From Spirosoma agri (GTDB lineage: Bacteria > Bacteroidota > Bacteroidia > Cytophagales > Spirosomataceae): DNA of 64,000 nt. The stretch is taken from contig NZ_JAAGNZ010000007.1 of NCBI RefSeq assembly GCF_010747415.1, forward strand, positions 1 to 64,000, in the 5' to 3' direction. The notes beneath the pieces are model-generated. The model saw nothing but the letters and a program-made list of their open reading frames with translations. It searched no databases and was not told the DNA's origin. The translations under genes were made by a program, and so were the position numbers. This document shows positions 37,416 through 46,700 of this stretch, piece after piece (within the stretch, counting starts at the first letter, position 1; every line of letters begins with the position of its first letter).

Positions 37416-38399
37416 TTAGCGGATTACAGGGTAGGGGAGCACGACAATCTTTCCGGCTCCCTGATTACTATCCATAAAGTGGTGAGCCATCACGATCTCA
37501 TCCAGGGTAAACGTCCGACTAACGGCGAGCGTTATCTGTCCTGCTTCGATCTGGTGAATAAAGTCCTGAAACACCGCCGTTGGGCTTGTAATCTGGCCGC
37601 TGTTGTAGGTAGTCAGCCGTACGGTGGTGGGGATAACGTCCATGGGAGCGAAGTCAGGAATCGACCAGCTTTCGGCCAGCATCCCACTCATGCAGCCCGT
37701 GCCACCGGGTTTGAGACAGGTTAGCGAGTCGTGCAGTGTAGACGTACCTACGAGTTCCAGCATCTTATCAACGCCCTCGGGATAAATTGACCGCACGGCC
37801 TCATTGAGTGTCCCATTGTCAATCAGCACATGGGTGGCTCCATTTTCCCGCAACGCCGTTTCTTTTTGAGGATTACGCGTAGTGGCCAGCACCGTCAGGC
37901 CCGCATTTTTAGCCAGCTGGGTGGCCAGCATGCCCACCGACGAGCTGCCACCGCGAATTAGTAGAGTTTCACCCGGTTGAATAGCCAGAGCCGGATAGAG
38001 TGAGCCGTAAGCCGTTTGAAACATTTCGGGAATCGCACCCAGTACATCCCAGGGCAACGTACTCTGAAATGGCCGTACCAGATCTTTCGGTAACACAGTA
38101 TACTCGGCATAGCTACCATCAAAATCCCGACCCATTCCGCCCATCAGCGCCATAACGGGCTGACCCTTGGCATACTGGCCGGAGGGGTCAATGTCTACTT
38201 CGCCGACGCATTCGATACCCAGCACTCGCGGAAATTGAACACCGGGTGAGAAGCCCTTGCGAGTCATTAGTTCGGAGCGATTCAGGCCGAAGGCTTTGAC
38301 CCTGACCAGGACCTGTTCTGGCAACGGGGTCGGTACCGGGCGCTCTTCCAGGATAAATTCAGTGGGTGACCCAGGGCGATAGATGACAGCAGCTTTCAT
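37416..38399 (-). CDS. Zinc-type alcohol dehydrogenase-like / quinone oxidoreductase
   Basis: This 327-aa protein belongs to the medium-chain dehydrogenase/reductase family. It has a GroES-like N-terminus (LVRVKAFGLNRSELMTRKGFSPGVQFPRVLGIECVGEV) and a Rossmann domain with LLIRGGSSSVGMLATQLAKNAG for NADPH. The zinc ligands of true alcohol dehydrogenases are missing, which points to the NADPH:quinone reductase branch. It is upstream of and nearly touching the secreted concanavalin-like gene. Confidence 0.9.
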   Translation of the reverse strand: MKAAVIYRPGSPTEFILEERPVPTPLPEQVLVRVKAFGLNRSELMTRKGFSPGVQFPRVLGIECVGEVDIDPSGQYAKGQPVMALMGGMGRDFDGSYAEYTVLPKDLVRPFQSTLPWDVLGAIPEMFQTAYGSLYPALAIQPGETLLIRGGSSSVGMLATQLAKNAGLTVLATTRNPQKETALRENGATHVLIDNGTLNEAVRSIYPEGVDKMLELVGTSTLHDSLTCLKPGGTGCMSGMLAESWSIPDFAPMDVIPTTVRLTTYNSGQITSPTAVFQDFIHQIEAGQITLAVSRTFTLDEIVMAHHFMDSNQGAGKIVVLPYPVIR

Positions 38400-38411
38400 G
38401 GTAAAAACAGG

Positions 38412-38697
38412 TTAGTGTTGTAAAAAAGGCATTGTGCTGGCCCAAACCGCCGGAAAGTTAGCCAGAAATACGGGGTGGGGTGCATCGGGAATAATGCTGA
38501 GCTGGCTATTTGGAATCATCCGATAAGCCGCAATGATCGTTAGCCTTGACATACTGCCCTGCTCTGGGGTTGTTGCCGTAGGGAATGGCACCCGCTGGTG
38601 ATGGTGTTGACAGCATAAAGTGTCGCAAGCCCACTACCGATTGGCAAGGAGCCATTGACGCACTAAGCAAGAATAAAATCAGTAATCGCCAATTCAT
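38412..38697 (-). pseudogene. Alpha/beta hydrolase relic with internal deletion
   Basis: Two pieces of one family remain in different frames. The first, from the ATG at 38697, reads a signal peptide (MNWRLLILFLLSASMAP) and then GAIPYGNNPRAGQYVKAND, the usual start of secreted Bacteroidota alpha/beta hydrolases. The second, ending at 38412, reads AAYRMIPNSQLSIIPDAPH then VFLANFPAVWASTMPFLQH, the usual C-terminus with the catalytic-histidine region. About 200 residues, including the nucleophile elbow, are absent and the frame shifts at the junction near 38535-38545. Confidence 0.75.
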
Positions 38698-38796
38698 GTT
38701 GCATCCAGTTGATGATACAAAAATGGCCAAGGCTGAACGAGTCCGGAATAAGCTAGCTTAAGAAATACCCTTGAACTAGATTAAGGGTAGAGACGA

Positions 38797-39435
38797 TCAG
38801 GAAGCCAGATCTTTCCTGATTTTGCTCAAAAATTCGGGTGTAATGCCCAGGTAGGAGGCAATTTGGGTGTTAGGAAGTCGTAACGCCAAGTTAGGGTACT
38901 GTCCCAAGAAGGTAGTGTAGCGTTCCTGTGCCGTCGAACTGATTGATTGCAGTACCCGATTCTGGAGTTCCACGTAGTTGTTCTCGATAATGACTTTGAA
39001 GATCCGGTCTAGCTTCGGTATGTTCGTATAGAGAAAATAAAGATCCTGCTGGGCAATTTGAAGTATGACCGAGGGCTCAATGGCTACGATAAATAAGCCA
39101 CTGGGCTGGCCGGAATGAAAGCTACCAATGTCAGCGATCCACCGGGCCGCCGGGCGGTCATTCTCCGCGGCAAATTGCAGATTATGCTCGGTTCCTTTCT
39201 TGTCAACGGCAAACAGTCGAAAGCACCCTTTGACGACAAATGAATAGTGTTTACAGGGAAAACCCTCCTGTAAGATAGCCTGCCGACGCTTGACAGGCCG
39301 TTGCACTACTCGTCCTTCCAGGAGATGTTTTTCATGGTCACTCAAAGGCATGTAATGCTCGAAGTGGTCAATCAGTGGCTGAAGTGTCAAATCGGTAGGC
39401 AGATCGAAACGTGTACGATGTAAGCATGACTGCAT
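38797..39435 (-). CDS. Crp/Fnr family transcriptional regulator
   Basis: This 212-aa protein has an N-terminal cyclic-nucleotide-binding beta-barrel (about 35-125: QRPVKRRQAILQEGFPCKHYSFVVKGCFRLF) and a C-terminal helix-turn-helix (LPNTQIASYLGITPEFLSKIRKDLA at about 185-210). The phosphate-binding loop of cAMP receptors is not obvious, and there are no Fnr-type cysteines, so the ligand is unknown. This is the common short Bacteroidota type. It lies next to the alpha/beta hydrolase relic, which may once have been its neighbour target. Confidence 0.88.
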   Translation of the reverse strand: MQSCLHRTRFDLPTDLTLQPLIDHFEHYMPLSDHEKHLLEGRVVQRPVKRRQAILQEGFPCKHYSFVVKGCFRLFAVDKKGTEHNLQFAAENDRPAARWIADIGSFHSGQPSGLFIVAIEPSVILQIAQQDLYFLYTNIPKLDRIFKVIIENNYVELQNRVLQSISSTAQERYTTFLGQYPNLALRLPNTQIASYLGITPEFLSKIRKDLAS

Positions 39436-39807
39436 ATACGCTGAAAAAGTTCGGCAGCTTTAACGCTGGACCGGTGTAGCATCTATGGCAATAAAAGATC
39501 AGAAAAACAGGGTCGTCGACATAGGGTCCTACGATAACACGAGAGTAGGTCAACAGTTTCAGGGTGGCAAAATTGCAACGGAATTCCTGATTCGACGCCA
39601 CATCGTCCCGTTTACGATCCAACAAAGGGAGAGATTTTCACGTTTTGTTAAGAGGAATCGGCAGCCAAGACGTCCGATCAGCAGAAATACGATCAGACGT
39701 GATCGCGATGGCTGCCAGGGTAACGGAGCCAACCTGGTACTGTCCTCGTAGTGGTCGATGCCTGGTTTGTATAACGCTGCGCTCACGAAACAAACGCTCA
39801 ACGAAAC
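39436..39807. other. Intergenic region between divergent genes
   Basis: About 370 bases between the Crp-like gene (minus) and the sugar dehydrogenase gene (plus). No convincing gene. It should carry both promoters. Confidence 0.4.
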
Positions 39808-41037
39808 ATGAAAAACCAAGTTCTGCTCAGTATCGCCAGCACGTTACTGGTGGTTGCTTCCTGCAAATCGGATGTAACCGACGAAGCAACGCCCACCGGA
39901 TCAACCAGCACCTCACCGGTCGAAACCAACCAGCCAAATACGACATACACTCCGGCTTTTGCGGGACAAACCCGAGCGGCCGGTGTTCGATCAACCACCA
40001 GCTACGAAAGCACCGTTCTGACCACCGCTCTCAGGAGTCCGTGGGGCATAACCAGCCTACCCGATGGCAGACTGCTGATTACGGAAAAGGCTGGTACCAT
40101 GCGCATTGCCACGACAACGGGACAGCTTGGTCAGCCGATCACCGGCATTCCGACGGTCAATGCAGCGGGGCAGGGCGGGCTTCTGGGGGTTCGGGTCGAT
40201 CCTGCATTTGCGACCAACCGAACAATTTATTGGGTGTTTTCTGAGTCCGGTACTGATGGTAATCTGACGGCGGTGGCGAAAGGGCAATTGTCACAGGATG
40301 AAGCCAGAATTGAGGGCGTAACGGTCATCTACCGCGCTTTACCGGCCTATCGGGGAACGGCGCATTATGGCGGTCGAATCGTAATCGATCAGGCGGGCAA
40401 CTTGCTGATCAGTACGGGAGAACGATCAGATCTGGCGACTAGGCCTCAAGCCCAGTCGCTGAGTTCAGGACTGGGAAAAATTGTTCGTATCACGAAAGAA
40501 GGTAATCCAACATCGGGTAATCCGCTGGCCGGACAAGCGGGAGCCCGGCCCGAATTATATACCTACGGGCATCGCAATCCGCAGGGATTGGCGCTCCATC
40601 CGGTAACGGGTGATCTGTGGCAAAGCGAACACGGGCCAAGAGGAGGTGATGAACTAAACCACATTCAGCCGGGTGCTAACTACGGCTGGCCAACCATTAC
40701 GTACGGGCTCGAATATAGCGGTAGCCGGGTAGGAGATGGTATTCAGCAACGGGAAGGGCTTCAGCAACCCGTTTACTATTGGGACCCCGTTGTCTCGCCC
40801 AGCGGTATGACGTTCTATAGCAGTGATCGCATTCCGGAATGGAAAAATAATCTCTTTATCGGTTCCCTGAGCGGTATGCACATCGCCCGGTTGGTAATCG
40901 AGAACAACCGGGTTGTCGGCGAAGAACGGTTGCTGGCGGCTGAGTCGCAGCGATTCCGGGACGTAACCCAGGGAATAGACGGTGCTTTGTATGCCATCAC
41001 GGATGAAGGTAGATTGTACCGAATCGATAAACGGTAG
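39808..41037 (+). CDS. PQQ-dependent sugar dehydrogenase family lipoprotein
   Basis: This 409-aa protein has a lipobox (LLVVASC, Cys19), so it is membrane-anchored. The body is the six-bladed propeller of soluble aldose dehydrogenases: LRSPWGITSLPDGRLLITEKAG, STGERSDLATRPQAQSLSSGLGKIVRI, ELYTYGHRNPQGLALHP, WQSEHGPRGGDELN and GANYGWPTITYG. These enzymes oxidise aldoses to lactones with PQQ and calcium. No PQQ synthesis genes are in the window, so the cofactor would have to be made elsewhere or taken up. It is a single gene followed by a hairpin. Confidence 0.93.
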   Translation: MKNQVLLSIASTLLVVASCKSDVTDEATPTGSTSTSPVETNQPNTTYTPAFAGQTRAAGVRSTTSYESTVLTTALRSPWGITSLPDGRLLITEKAGTMRIATTTGQLGQPITGIPTVNAAGQGGLLGVRVDPAFATNRTIYWVFSESGTDGNLTAVAKGQLSQDEARIEGVTVIYRALPAYRGTAHYGGRIVIDQAGNLLISTGERSDLATRPQAQSLSSGLGKIVRITKEGNPTSGNPLAGQAGARPELYTYGHRNPQGLALHPVTGDLWQSEHGPRGGDELNHIQPGANYGWPTITYGLEYSGSRVGDGIQQREGLQQPVYYWDPVVSPSGMTFYSSDRIPEWKNNLFIGSLSGMHIARLVIENNRVVGEERLLAAESQRFRDVTQGIDGALYAITDEGRLYRIDKR

Positions 41038-41070
41038 GAGCCAACGGTAGTCCATTGATGCAGTCAGCCA

Positions 41071-41112
41071 AATCGGTCCAGTTGAGCAATTCGTTGCCTA
41101 GCTGGACCGATT
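41071..41112. terminator. Hairpin between convergent genes
   Basis: AATCGGTCCAG (41071-41081) and CTGGACCGATT (41102-41112) form a perfect 11-bp stem with a 20-nt loop, between the converging sugar dehydrogenase and MTHFR-like genes. Probably a bidirectional terminator. Confidence 0.6.
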
Positions 41113-41256
41113 CGATTACAAGTCAGCCTCGTTTATAGGCCGGAAAGTGTTGCAGTGAAACGTCCGGGCACATAGCCTACGACTGTACACGTCCGGACCA
41201 TTCCGACGGTATAGCTTTCGGGATTAATATATCTACTCAGCAGATGTGAGTCAGTA

Positions 41257-42252
41257 TCAGCTTACGTACCGAATATTGTTCGGCAGGTCGTTTGTGGCTT
41301 CGCTAGTTCCGCCCGTCAACGATTTCCTTACTCCTTTGTCTTTCAGCATCTGCCCAATCTCATTGGCTAGATAAATAGAGGCCTCGATCTCTGCTTTACG
41401 AATGGCGACACTTTCGATATTGAAGCCGAAAGGAATCGAGCGTTCCACACAGAACGTAGTTAGCGCCGACGCGATATCGAGGCATACGTTTACGGACTTT
41501 TCCAGGATGTCGTCTGATTTTTTCAGCTCGTCTTTCAATTCATCCGGCACGTGGATGCCTAACCACTCCATAAAATGAAGCGTTTTGGCCGATCCGCAGG
41601 CGGTGAGGGTGAAAATAATAGTCGGGGGAGAGATCTGTTGCCGGTTGCAGCGGCTGGACAAATCGTCGATGACTTGCTTGGCGTAATCAAGGTTGAAAAC
41701 GCACTGAGAAATGAAGTACGACACACCGCAGTTCATTTTATCCAGTATCCTGACATCTTCATCGTTCAGCACGTTATGCCGTTCGGGGATGGTTACCGCT
41801 CCAATAACGGATGTATCCCGGTGCTTACTCCAGATAGCATAAGCTTCCTGAAGACTGGTCTTTACGGGAAAATCCGGTGCCGGTACGCCGACAAAAACGG
41901 GATAGAACTGGTGTGCGTGCAGCGTTTCCAGCCAATCCGCCAACTCTATGGAAGAAAACTTGCCGGCAGGGCGGTAGATTATTTTCGGAATGGTCAACGT
42001 GTCCAGATAACCGGAAGCAAAAACCAGAGGGTCCAGCGCATTTAAGAACGGAAAGGGCCTTTCTTCTGTCGTCCGGGCTGATTCATCCTGGACATCATAC
42101 ACGACGAGTGCATCGATGTCCAGCGCAGCCAGGCGCTCTATTGTTTTTTGGGCAATTTCGGCAACGCGTTCAGGGGTAGTGCCGGCTTTGGGAGGAGTGA
42201 TACCATAAAGTAGCACGCCCGATTCTCCGGACTTTATTTTTTCTAGAAACAT
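41257..42252 (-). CDS. Methylenetetrahydrofolate reductase-like protein
   Basis: This 331-aa protein shows the MTHFR TIM-barrel layout: GVLLYGITPPKAGTTPERV at the N-terminus, ALVVYDVQDESARTTEERPFPF, GAVTIPERHNVL in the middle, GVSYFISQCVFNLDYAKQVIDDL and a C-terminal FGFNIESVAIRK. The start resembles housekeeping MetF only loosely. MTHFR reduces methylene- to methyl-tetrahydrofolate using FAD; a related demethylase or C1 role is equally possible. It stands alone, without methionine genes nearby. Confidence 0.8.
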   Translation of the reverse strand: MFLEKIKSGESGVLLYGITPPKAGTTPERVAEIAQKTIERLAALDIDALVVYDVQDESARTTEERPFPFLNALDPLVFASGYLDTLTIPKIIYRPAGKFSSIELADWLETLHAHQFYPVFVGVPAPDFPVKTSLQEAYAIWSKHRDTSVIGAVTIPERHNVLNDEDVRILDKMNCGVSYFISQCVFNLDYAKQVIDDLSSRCNRQQISPPTIIFTLTACGSAKTLHFMEWLGIHVPDELKDELKKSDDILEKSVNVCLDIASALTTFCVERSIPFGFNIESVAIRKAEIEASIYLANEIGQMLKDKGVRKSLTGGTSEATNDLPNNIRYVS

Positions 42253-42465
42253 GATGGGACTTGTACCAGTGCTTAAGGCTCCTTTTCTGGTTTTTAAAGG
42301 TACGGCCTATATCGTAAAATGTCCACTATCGTCGGTTTAACTTCCTTACGCATTTACACTGATCCAGGCCTATCATTCAGAAAATGAGAGCAGTAACGGT
42401 ATGTGTGACACGTCAACTAGCTTGCTAATATACCATGCCAGCCTTACGGAGTCGGGTCCTGTTAC

Positions 42466-43674
42466 TCAGGCGTAGTCCGGCAATGTGATCTCATCGCCCT
42501 TACTCTCGTCTTTGGATTTGGTCGGGGTAAACAGACCGACCAGTTTTTGAATCAGCTTACTGGCGAAGATACCGGCAACGGTGTTCAGGGTCGAAACGCC
42601 CAACTTCGTTTTAGGATACACCAGCCAGGGGACCCCAGGCGGCAGCTGTTGCACAGCCTCTACGTAGGGACGCATGCGGTTTTCATAAGCGATAAATGCG
42701 TCCTGATAGTGTTCATGGCTGGCCAATTCACCCGCCAGCAGGTAAGCGCCTACCATAGCCAGTGTCGTTCCTTTACCAGTCAGCGGTGTGGGGCAATAGG
42801 CTGCGTCACCAATCATCGCGACCCGTCCGTCTGACCATCTGGGTGCTTTTATCTGACCGATTTTGTCGAAATAAACATCCGGCGAACTATCCAGAGCGTC
42901 GATAATCCGGTTCGCTTCCCAGCCGGCACCAGCCAGTTTACCTTTTAGCACCAGTTTCTGCTCGATGGGGGAGAGCTTTTCGTACGCTTCATCCGATTCT
43001 AGGAAAGCGACGGAGGCCCGCATGGTTCCCTGATTATCGGGACGGAGCATGATAATCCGGCGATCGACAGCCGTGTACCAGCGCCACCAGTTGTTATCGG
43101 TTTGTTCTCTGGGAATAGTGAGGTAGGCTGTATACAGGCCCAGATACTTGAAGACGGGTTCCTCGCCAAAAACGAGTCTACGGGTGCTGGAGCGAACCCC
43201 GTCGGCAGCAACAACGAACTGGAAAGTATCGGTCTTACCACTCGAAAAGGTGACGCTTACATGATCAGCCTGCTGCTCAAGGGCGTTGATCGAGTCACCG
43301 AACCGGTAAATCACATCATGCTTGGTGCAGTCATACAGAATGTTGACCAGGTCGCCCCGTAGAATTTCCAACTCCTGAGTTCCGCTGACAGGACCCTCTT
43401 TGGGAAAAGCAGCCGTTACCTGGTTGTCCTGCCCGATAAATTGCAAGCCTACTTCGCCCGTGTTTGCCGCCCGTATGGAGGCTTCAATACCCATTTTCTG
43501 CGCTATCTTCTGGGCTGGGCCGTTCACATCAATGTTCTGTCCACCTAATCGCAGGGATGCTGACCGCTCAACGATGGTAACACTAAAACCGTACTTGGCC
43601 AGCCAGAAAGCCAACGTTGGCCCCGCAATGCTGGCTCCTGATATGAGTACTTTTTTTGATTTGCAGGTTATCAT
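42466..43674 (-). CDS. FAD-dependent aromatic monooxygenase (TetX/UbiH-like)
   Basis: This 402-aa protein is a group A flavoprotein monooxygenase. It has the dinucleotide-binding motif GASIAGPT at residues 12-19, the NAD(P)H/FAD 'DG' motif in FVVAADGVRSSTRR, and the FAD-ribityl motif RVAMIGDAAYCPTPLTGKGTTLAM. Members hydroxylate aromatic compounds, and some (TetX) inactivate tetracyclines; the substrate here is not decidable. It is divergent from a MarR gene across a 133-base region with an inverted repeat, so that regulator probably controls it. Confidence 0.9.
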   Translation of the reverse strand: MITCKSKKVLISGASIAGPTLAFWLAKYGFSVTIVERSASLRLGGQNIDVNGPAQKIAQKMGIEASIRAANTGEVGLQFIGQDNQVTAAFPKEGPVSGTQELEILRGDLVNILYDCTKHDVIYRFGDSINALEQQADHVSVTFSSGKTDTFQFVVAADGVRSSTRRLVFGEEPVFKYLGLYTAYLTIPREQTDNNWWRWYTAVDRRIIMLRPDNQGTMRASVAFLESDEAYEKLSPIEQKLVLKGKLAGAGWEANRIIDALDSSPDVYFDKIGQIKAPRWSDGRVAMIGDAAYCPTPLTGKGTTLAMVGAYLLAGELASHEHYQDAFIAYENRMRPYVEAVQQLPPGVPWLVYPKTKLGVSTLNTVAGIFASKLIQKLVGLFTPTKSKDESKGDEITLPDYA

Positions 43675-43758
43675 TATGATAAAATAATTAGCAATAAACT
43701 AAAGCTTACCTTTGACCGACTGGCTACCAAAGTAGCTAGCTTGTGAATTGATTAAATA

Positions 43759-43801
43759 ACTATATCGTACTTTTTTTGTTTTATTGGTACGAAAATATAG
43801 T
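43759..43801. promoter_or_regulatory. Inverted repeat in the monooxygenase/marR divergent promoter
   Basis: ACTATATCGTAC (43759-43770) and GTACGAAAATATAGT (43787-43801) are near complements, with exact ends (ACTATA/TATAGT, TCGTAC/GTACGA) and three extra bases in one arm. They lie just before the MarR start, where a MarR dimer operator would be expected. Confidence 0.4.
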
Positions 43802-43807
43802 AAAATT

Positions 43808-44431
43808 ATGACAAATGCGTCAGCTATCCCAGTTCTTACTGCCTGGGAACGTTACTGTACAGAACATCCACAAGCCAACCTCCGGGAGTTTGCCGGATGG
43901 CTACTTCATCACCTTGATCCCCTGCGACAAACACCGCCCTTGCCCGATTCCGAGCCCGTGCTAAAGTCGGGCCAACGACTATCAGAAGCGTTTGGAGATG
44001 ATGAGTTCCTGACGGCGTTTTTTGTGGGACGACTAAATCGATATGCTAAGTCGTATGCCAAGCCCATCATGACTGAGCATGGCTTTGCTAGTGCCGACGA
44101 ATTTCTGTTCCTTTCGCTGATCGCCCAAATGAACATGCCCACCAAAAAAGAGGTGTGTATTGCCAATGCGACGGAGTTCACAACGGGAGTCGATATTTTG
44201 CGCCGACTGATAAGGCAGGGATTGATTCAGGAAACACCTGACGAACGCGACGGCCGGGCTAAACGATTGTCGATGACGGATAAAGGCCGCGTCACTGTTC
44301 AGAACGTATATGAGCAGCTGGCGCAGCTGGAAGACAATTTATTGGCTGACTTAGACAGTGTTGAACGGACGCACTTTTTACAAACGTTGAAGTACCTGAA
44401 TAACTATCACTTCCAATTTTACAAACCATAA
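43808..44431 (+). CDS. MarR family transcriptional regulator
   Basis: The ATG at 43808 (MTNASAIPVLTAWERYC) gives 207 aa; a TTG further upstream is less likely. The winged helix-turn-helix is at about 115-175 (EVCIANATEFTTGVDILRRLIRQGLIQETPDERDGRAKRLSMTDKG), with the DxRDGRAKRL wing typical of MarR. The N-terminus is about 60 residues longer than usual. MarR dimers usually repress an adjacent gene until a phenolic ligand binds. The divergent monooxygenase is the likely target. Confidence 0.9.
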   Translation: MTNASAIPVLTAWERYCTEHPQANLREFAGWLLHHLDPLRQTPPLPDSEPVLKSGQRLSEAFGDDEFLTAFFVGRLNRYAKSYAKPIMTEHGFASADEFLFLSLIAQMNMPTKKEVCIANATEFTTGVDILRRLIRQGLIQETPDERDGRAKRLSMTDKGRVTVQNVYEQLAQLEDNLLADLDSVERTHFLQTLKYLNNYHFQFYKP

Positions 44432-44536
44432 TAGGCGATAAAACTATCCCGCCGATGGCTCTATAATCTGTTACTAAGTTTTAGGACTAGAGCTATAAAC
44501 TGAGAATGTATTGAAACTATGAAAGCATAATGAGAT

Positions 44537-44565
44537 TATATATTTACTACCCAAGTAAATATATA
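44537..44565. terminator. AT-rich perfect hairpin between convergent genes
   Basis: TATATATTTACT (44537-44548) and AGTAAATATATA (44554-44565) form a perfect 12-bp stem with a 5-nt loop, between the MarR gene (plus) and the DUF2254 gene (minus). A bidirectional terminator is likely, though the stem is weak in G+C. Confidence 0.45.
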
Positions 44566-44640
44566 CAACATCACAGGAGGTAATGCTAATAGTAGTAGTT
44601 GTAATAATTTTGTTGAAATCGGGAGGTTAGTCACAATGAA

Positions 44641-45972
44641 CTAAAGCCACGTTTTCATCAGCTCCCTATATAGATCGCGCACTTGTTGCTTTTCGTAATC
44701 AGTGTCTAATGTCTGATCAGCGTAATTAACTATTAGCTCGGCTTGCTGGCGCAGAATTGGTCTTCGATCTTCGGAGCAGGCGGCCTCATTTACCAAAGCC
44801 AGTGTCCGCAGCAATCGTCTGAATACGGCGTGATCTCCTTTCGCGTTAATACGCGTCAGGTCAAAGGCCAGCCGGATGTAGTCATCAAAGTCAGCGCTTC
44901 GTACCAATACTCGCAGATGCTCCCCATCGGAGCGAAACCCGGTTGGAATGTTGCGCTGGGCAATTTGCTCGCTAACGGCACCCAGGTAATCCACAGCCAT
45001 TATCGCGGTGGTCGTATCGTTAATGCCGGCAGATAGCGCTTTCAAGGCGATGTCTACTAACTGCTGAACGCCGAACGGCACGTCCTGCTCTATGTTCCGG
45101 TGTCGGCCAATACTGACATAATCTATCAGGTCATCAGGCCAGTCGGCTTGCTCAGGATCGGGACGTTCTATGCCACTGCGAACACTGAAAAGAACGGTAC
45201 CTTTGCCCAAAAAAGTACCCATTTCTTTCTCGATACGGACCACCACTCCGTTGCGGGTTGCCCAGTTTAGCAGACCTTTCGTATTAATCAGTTGTAGATA
45301 GCCCGATTGATTGGTTATGACCGGATGCCAGCCTGCTTGATCGTTGGTATACTGACGAGCGGCTTCGGCCTTTTCTGGATCGTTAATTGGTTCGCCAAAC
45401 TGATCCGGAAATAAATTCGCAATTGCTTTTCCGGTATCACGATAAATATGTTGAAGAATCGTACCCGTCTGGAGGGATTCGGCAATGTGATGGATAAAGA
45501 ATATCAGTGCGGCAACACCACCCAAGGCCAGTAGCAAACCCACCAGAACCGCCGTTGATGGAACAAACTTCACCTCTTCCGTGCCTCGTATGGTGCCCAG
45601 TACAATCAGGCAGTAAGCAAACACACCAACAAAATAGCCAATAACGACCTGATTGACACGATCCCGCATAAAGTTGCGCAGCACCCGGGGCGAATACTGA
45701 CTACTCACCTGGGAAATCGTTGACAGCGTTGACGAAAAGGCTAAAGCCGCTACTGTCAGCATGGAGCCCGCAATAGCTGATAACATCCCCCTAGCACCAT
45801 CTGCCCCAGAGGCAAACAGTAACGGAAAGCGTTTTGCCCCTTGCCAACTAGTGTGAGCATCAAACTCCACCAGTTCGTAGGCCAGTCCGAACGAAGCCAA
45901 AACCATCAGTCCGGGCACAAACCAGAGCGATTCGTGAAGTTGTTGCCAGTAGTGACGAAGGCGGGTAGGCAT
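44641..45972 (-). CDS. DUF2254 family membrane protein
   Basis: The ATG at 45972 (MPTRLRHYWQQLHESLWFVPGLMVLASFGLAYELVEFD) gives 443 aa; a TTG six codons upstream is rejected. Four hydrophobic helices lie in the first half (about 16-38, 60-85, 105-128 and 135-160), followed by a soluble C-terminal half with the family features SQYSPRVLRNFMRDRVNQVVIGYFVGVFAYCL and ALSAGINDTTTAIMAVDYLG. The function of DUF2254 is unknown. It is a single gene. Confidence 0.88.
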   Translation of the reverse strand: MPTRLRHYWQQLHESLWFVPGLMVLASFGLAYELVEFDAHTSWQGAKRFPLLFASGADGARGMLSAIAGSMLTVAALAFSSTLSTISQVSSQYSPRVLRNFMRDRVNQVVIGYFVGVFAYCLIVLGTIRGTEEVKFVPSTAVLVGLLLALGGVAALIFFIHHIAESLQTGTILQHIYRDTGKAIANLFPDQFGEPINDPEKAEAARQYTNDQAGWHPVITNQSGYLQLINTKGLLNWATRNGVVVRIEKEMGTFLGKGTVLFSVRSGIERPDPEQADWPDDLIDYVSIGRHRNIEQDVPFGVQQLVDIALKALSAGINDTTTAIMAVDYLGAVSEQIAQRNIPTGFRSDGEHLRVLVRSADFDDYIRLAFDLTRINAKGDHAVFRRLLRTLALVNEAACSEDRRPILRQQAELIVNYADQTLDTDYEKQQVRDLYRELMKTWL

Positions 45973-46030
45973 CTTGATACGTAAAATCAATCAATTGGAT
46001 CCATCAGCATTAACCTTGCTGAATGCTGAC

Positions 46031-46091
46031 GTTTATCGGATGCGTAAGATTGCCTAATCGACGGACAAAGCGGCTTACGCATTCGATAAAC
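46031..46091. terminator. 18-bp near-perfect hairpin after the fasciclin gene
   Basis: Arms 46031-46048 (GTTTATCGGATGCGTAAG) and 46074-46091 match at 17 of 18 bases with a 25-nt loop, directly past the fasciclin gene stop on the minus strand. Confidence 0.6.
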
Positions 46092-46112
46092 ACGACAACG
46101 TGGTAGCGATCT

Positions 46113-46700
46113 CTAGCGAACAATCGGTCCTTTGTTCACAACCCGTTGTAGCACACGATTAACGGAATACACCACACCGTTCGTAGCTCGAACATCAGCC
46201 TGTAGAACTTCGGCTACTGTACCTCGTCCGTCTTTGATCGTAATGTCACTCCCCTGTTTATGAACGATCAAAATCTGCCCTGCCAGGTTGGTCAGGCTTT
46301 GTCCATCTTTCAACTGGTCCGATGTTATTCTTCCTTTGACAACGTGGTACGCAAGAAACTGAATGAGCCGTTGTTTGCTGGACGGCAACAGTAAGTCGCT
46401 CAGTTCACCATCCGGTAGTTGAGTAAAAGCTGCATTCGTGGGTGCAAACACCGTGTAGGGACCTTTGTCATTTGCTTTTTTAAGCAGGTCTGACGCTTTC
46501 AGCAATTGAAGCAACGTAGTATGATCGGCTGATTCAGCTGCGCTAAGACCCAAGCTAAGGCCAGTTTTACTACCGCTGGCTTTCAAAACGGTAGTCTCTT
46601 GCTCAGCTACAGGAGCCTTGGTTTGAGCGGTTGCACCCAACTGTAGCAATAACAGGACAGCACAAGTAAGCGAAATACGAATGGTGTAAGTCAGTTTCAT
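46113..46700 (-). CDS. Secreted fasciclin (FAS1) domain protein
   Basis: This 195-aa protein has a signal peptide (ISLTCAVLLLLQLGATAQ) and one FAS1 domain at about 60-190. The H1 box reads GPYTVFAPTNAAFTQLPDG and the H2-like end reads VYSVNRVLQRV; the YH motif appears as LAYHVVKGRIT. FAS1 proteins act in adhesion or as small extracellular ligand binders. It is a single gene with its own terminator. Confidence 0.93.
   Translation of the reverse strand: MKLTYTIRISLTCAVLLLLQLGATAQTKAPVAEQETTVLKASGSKTGLSLGLSAAESADHTTLLQLLKASDLLKKANDKGPYTVFAPTNAAFTQLPDGELSDLLLPSSKQRLIQFLAYHVVKGRITSDQLKDGQSLTNLAGQILIVHKQGSDITIKDGRGTVAEVLQADVRATNGVVYSVNRVLQRVVNKGPIVR

Noticed and set aside
44583..44630. A 15-codon frame (MLIVVVVIILLKSGG) following AGGAGG
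   Set aside because: The ATG is only two bases after the ribosome-binding-like sequence, too close to use, and the peptide is too short to call.
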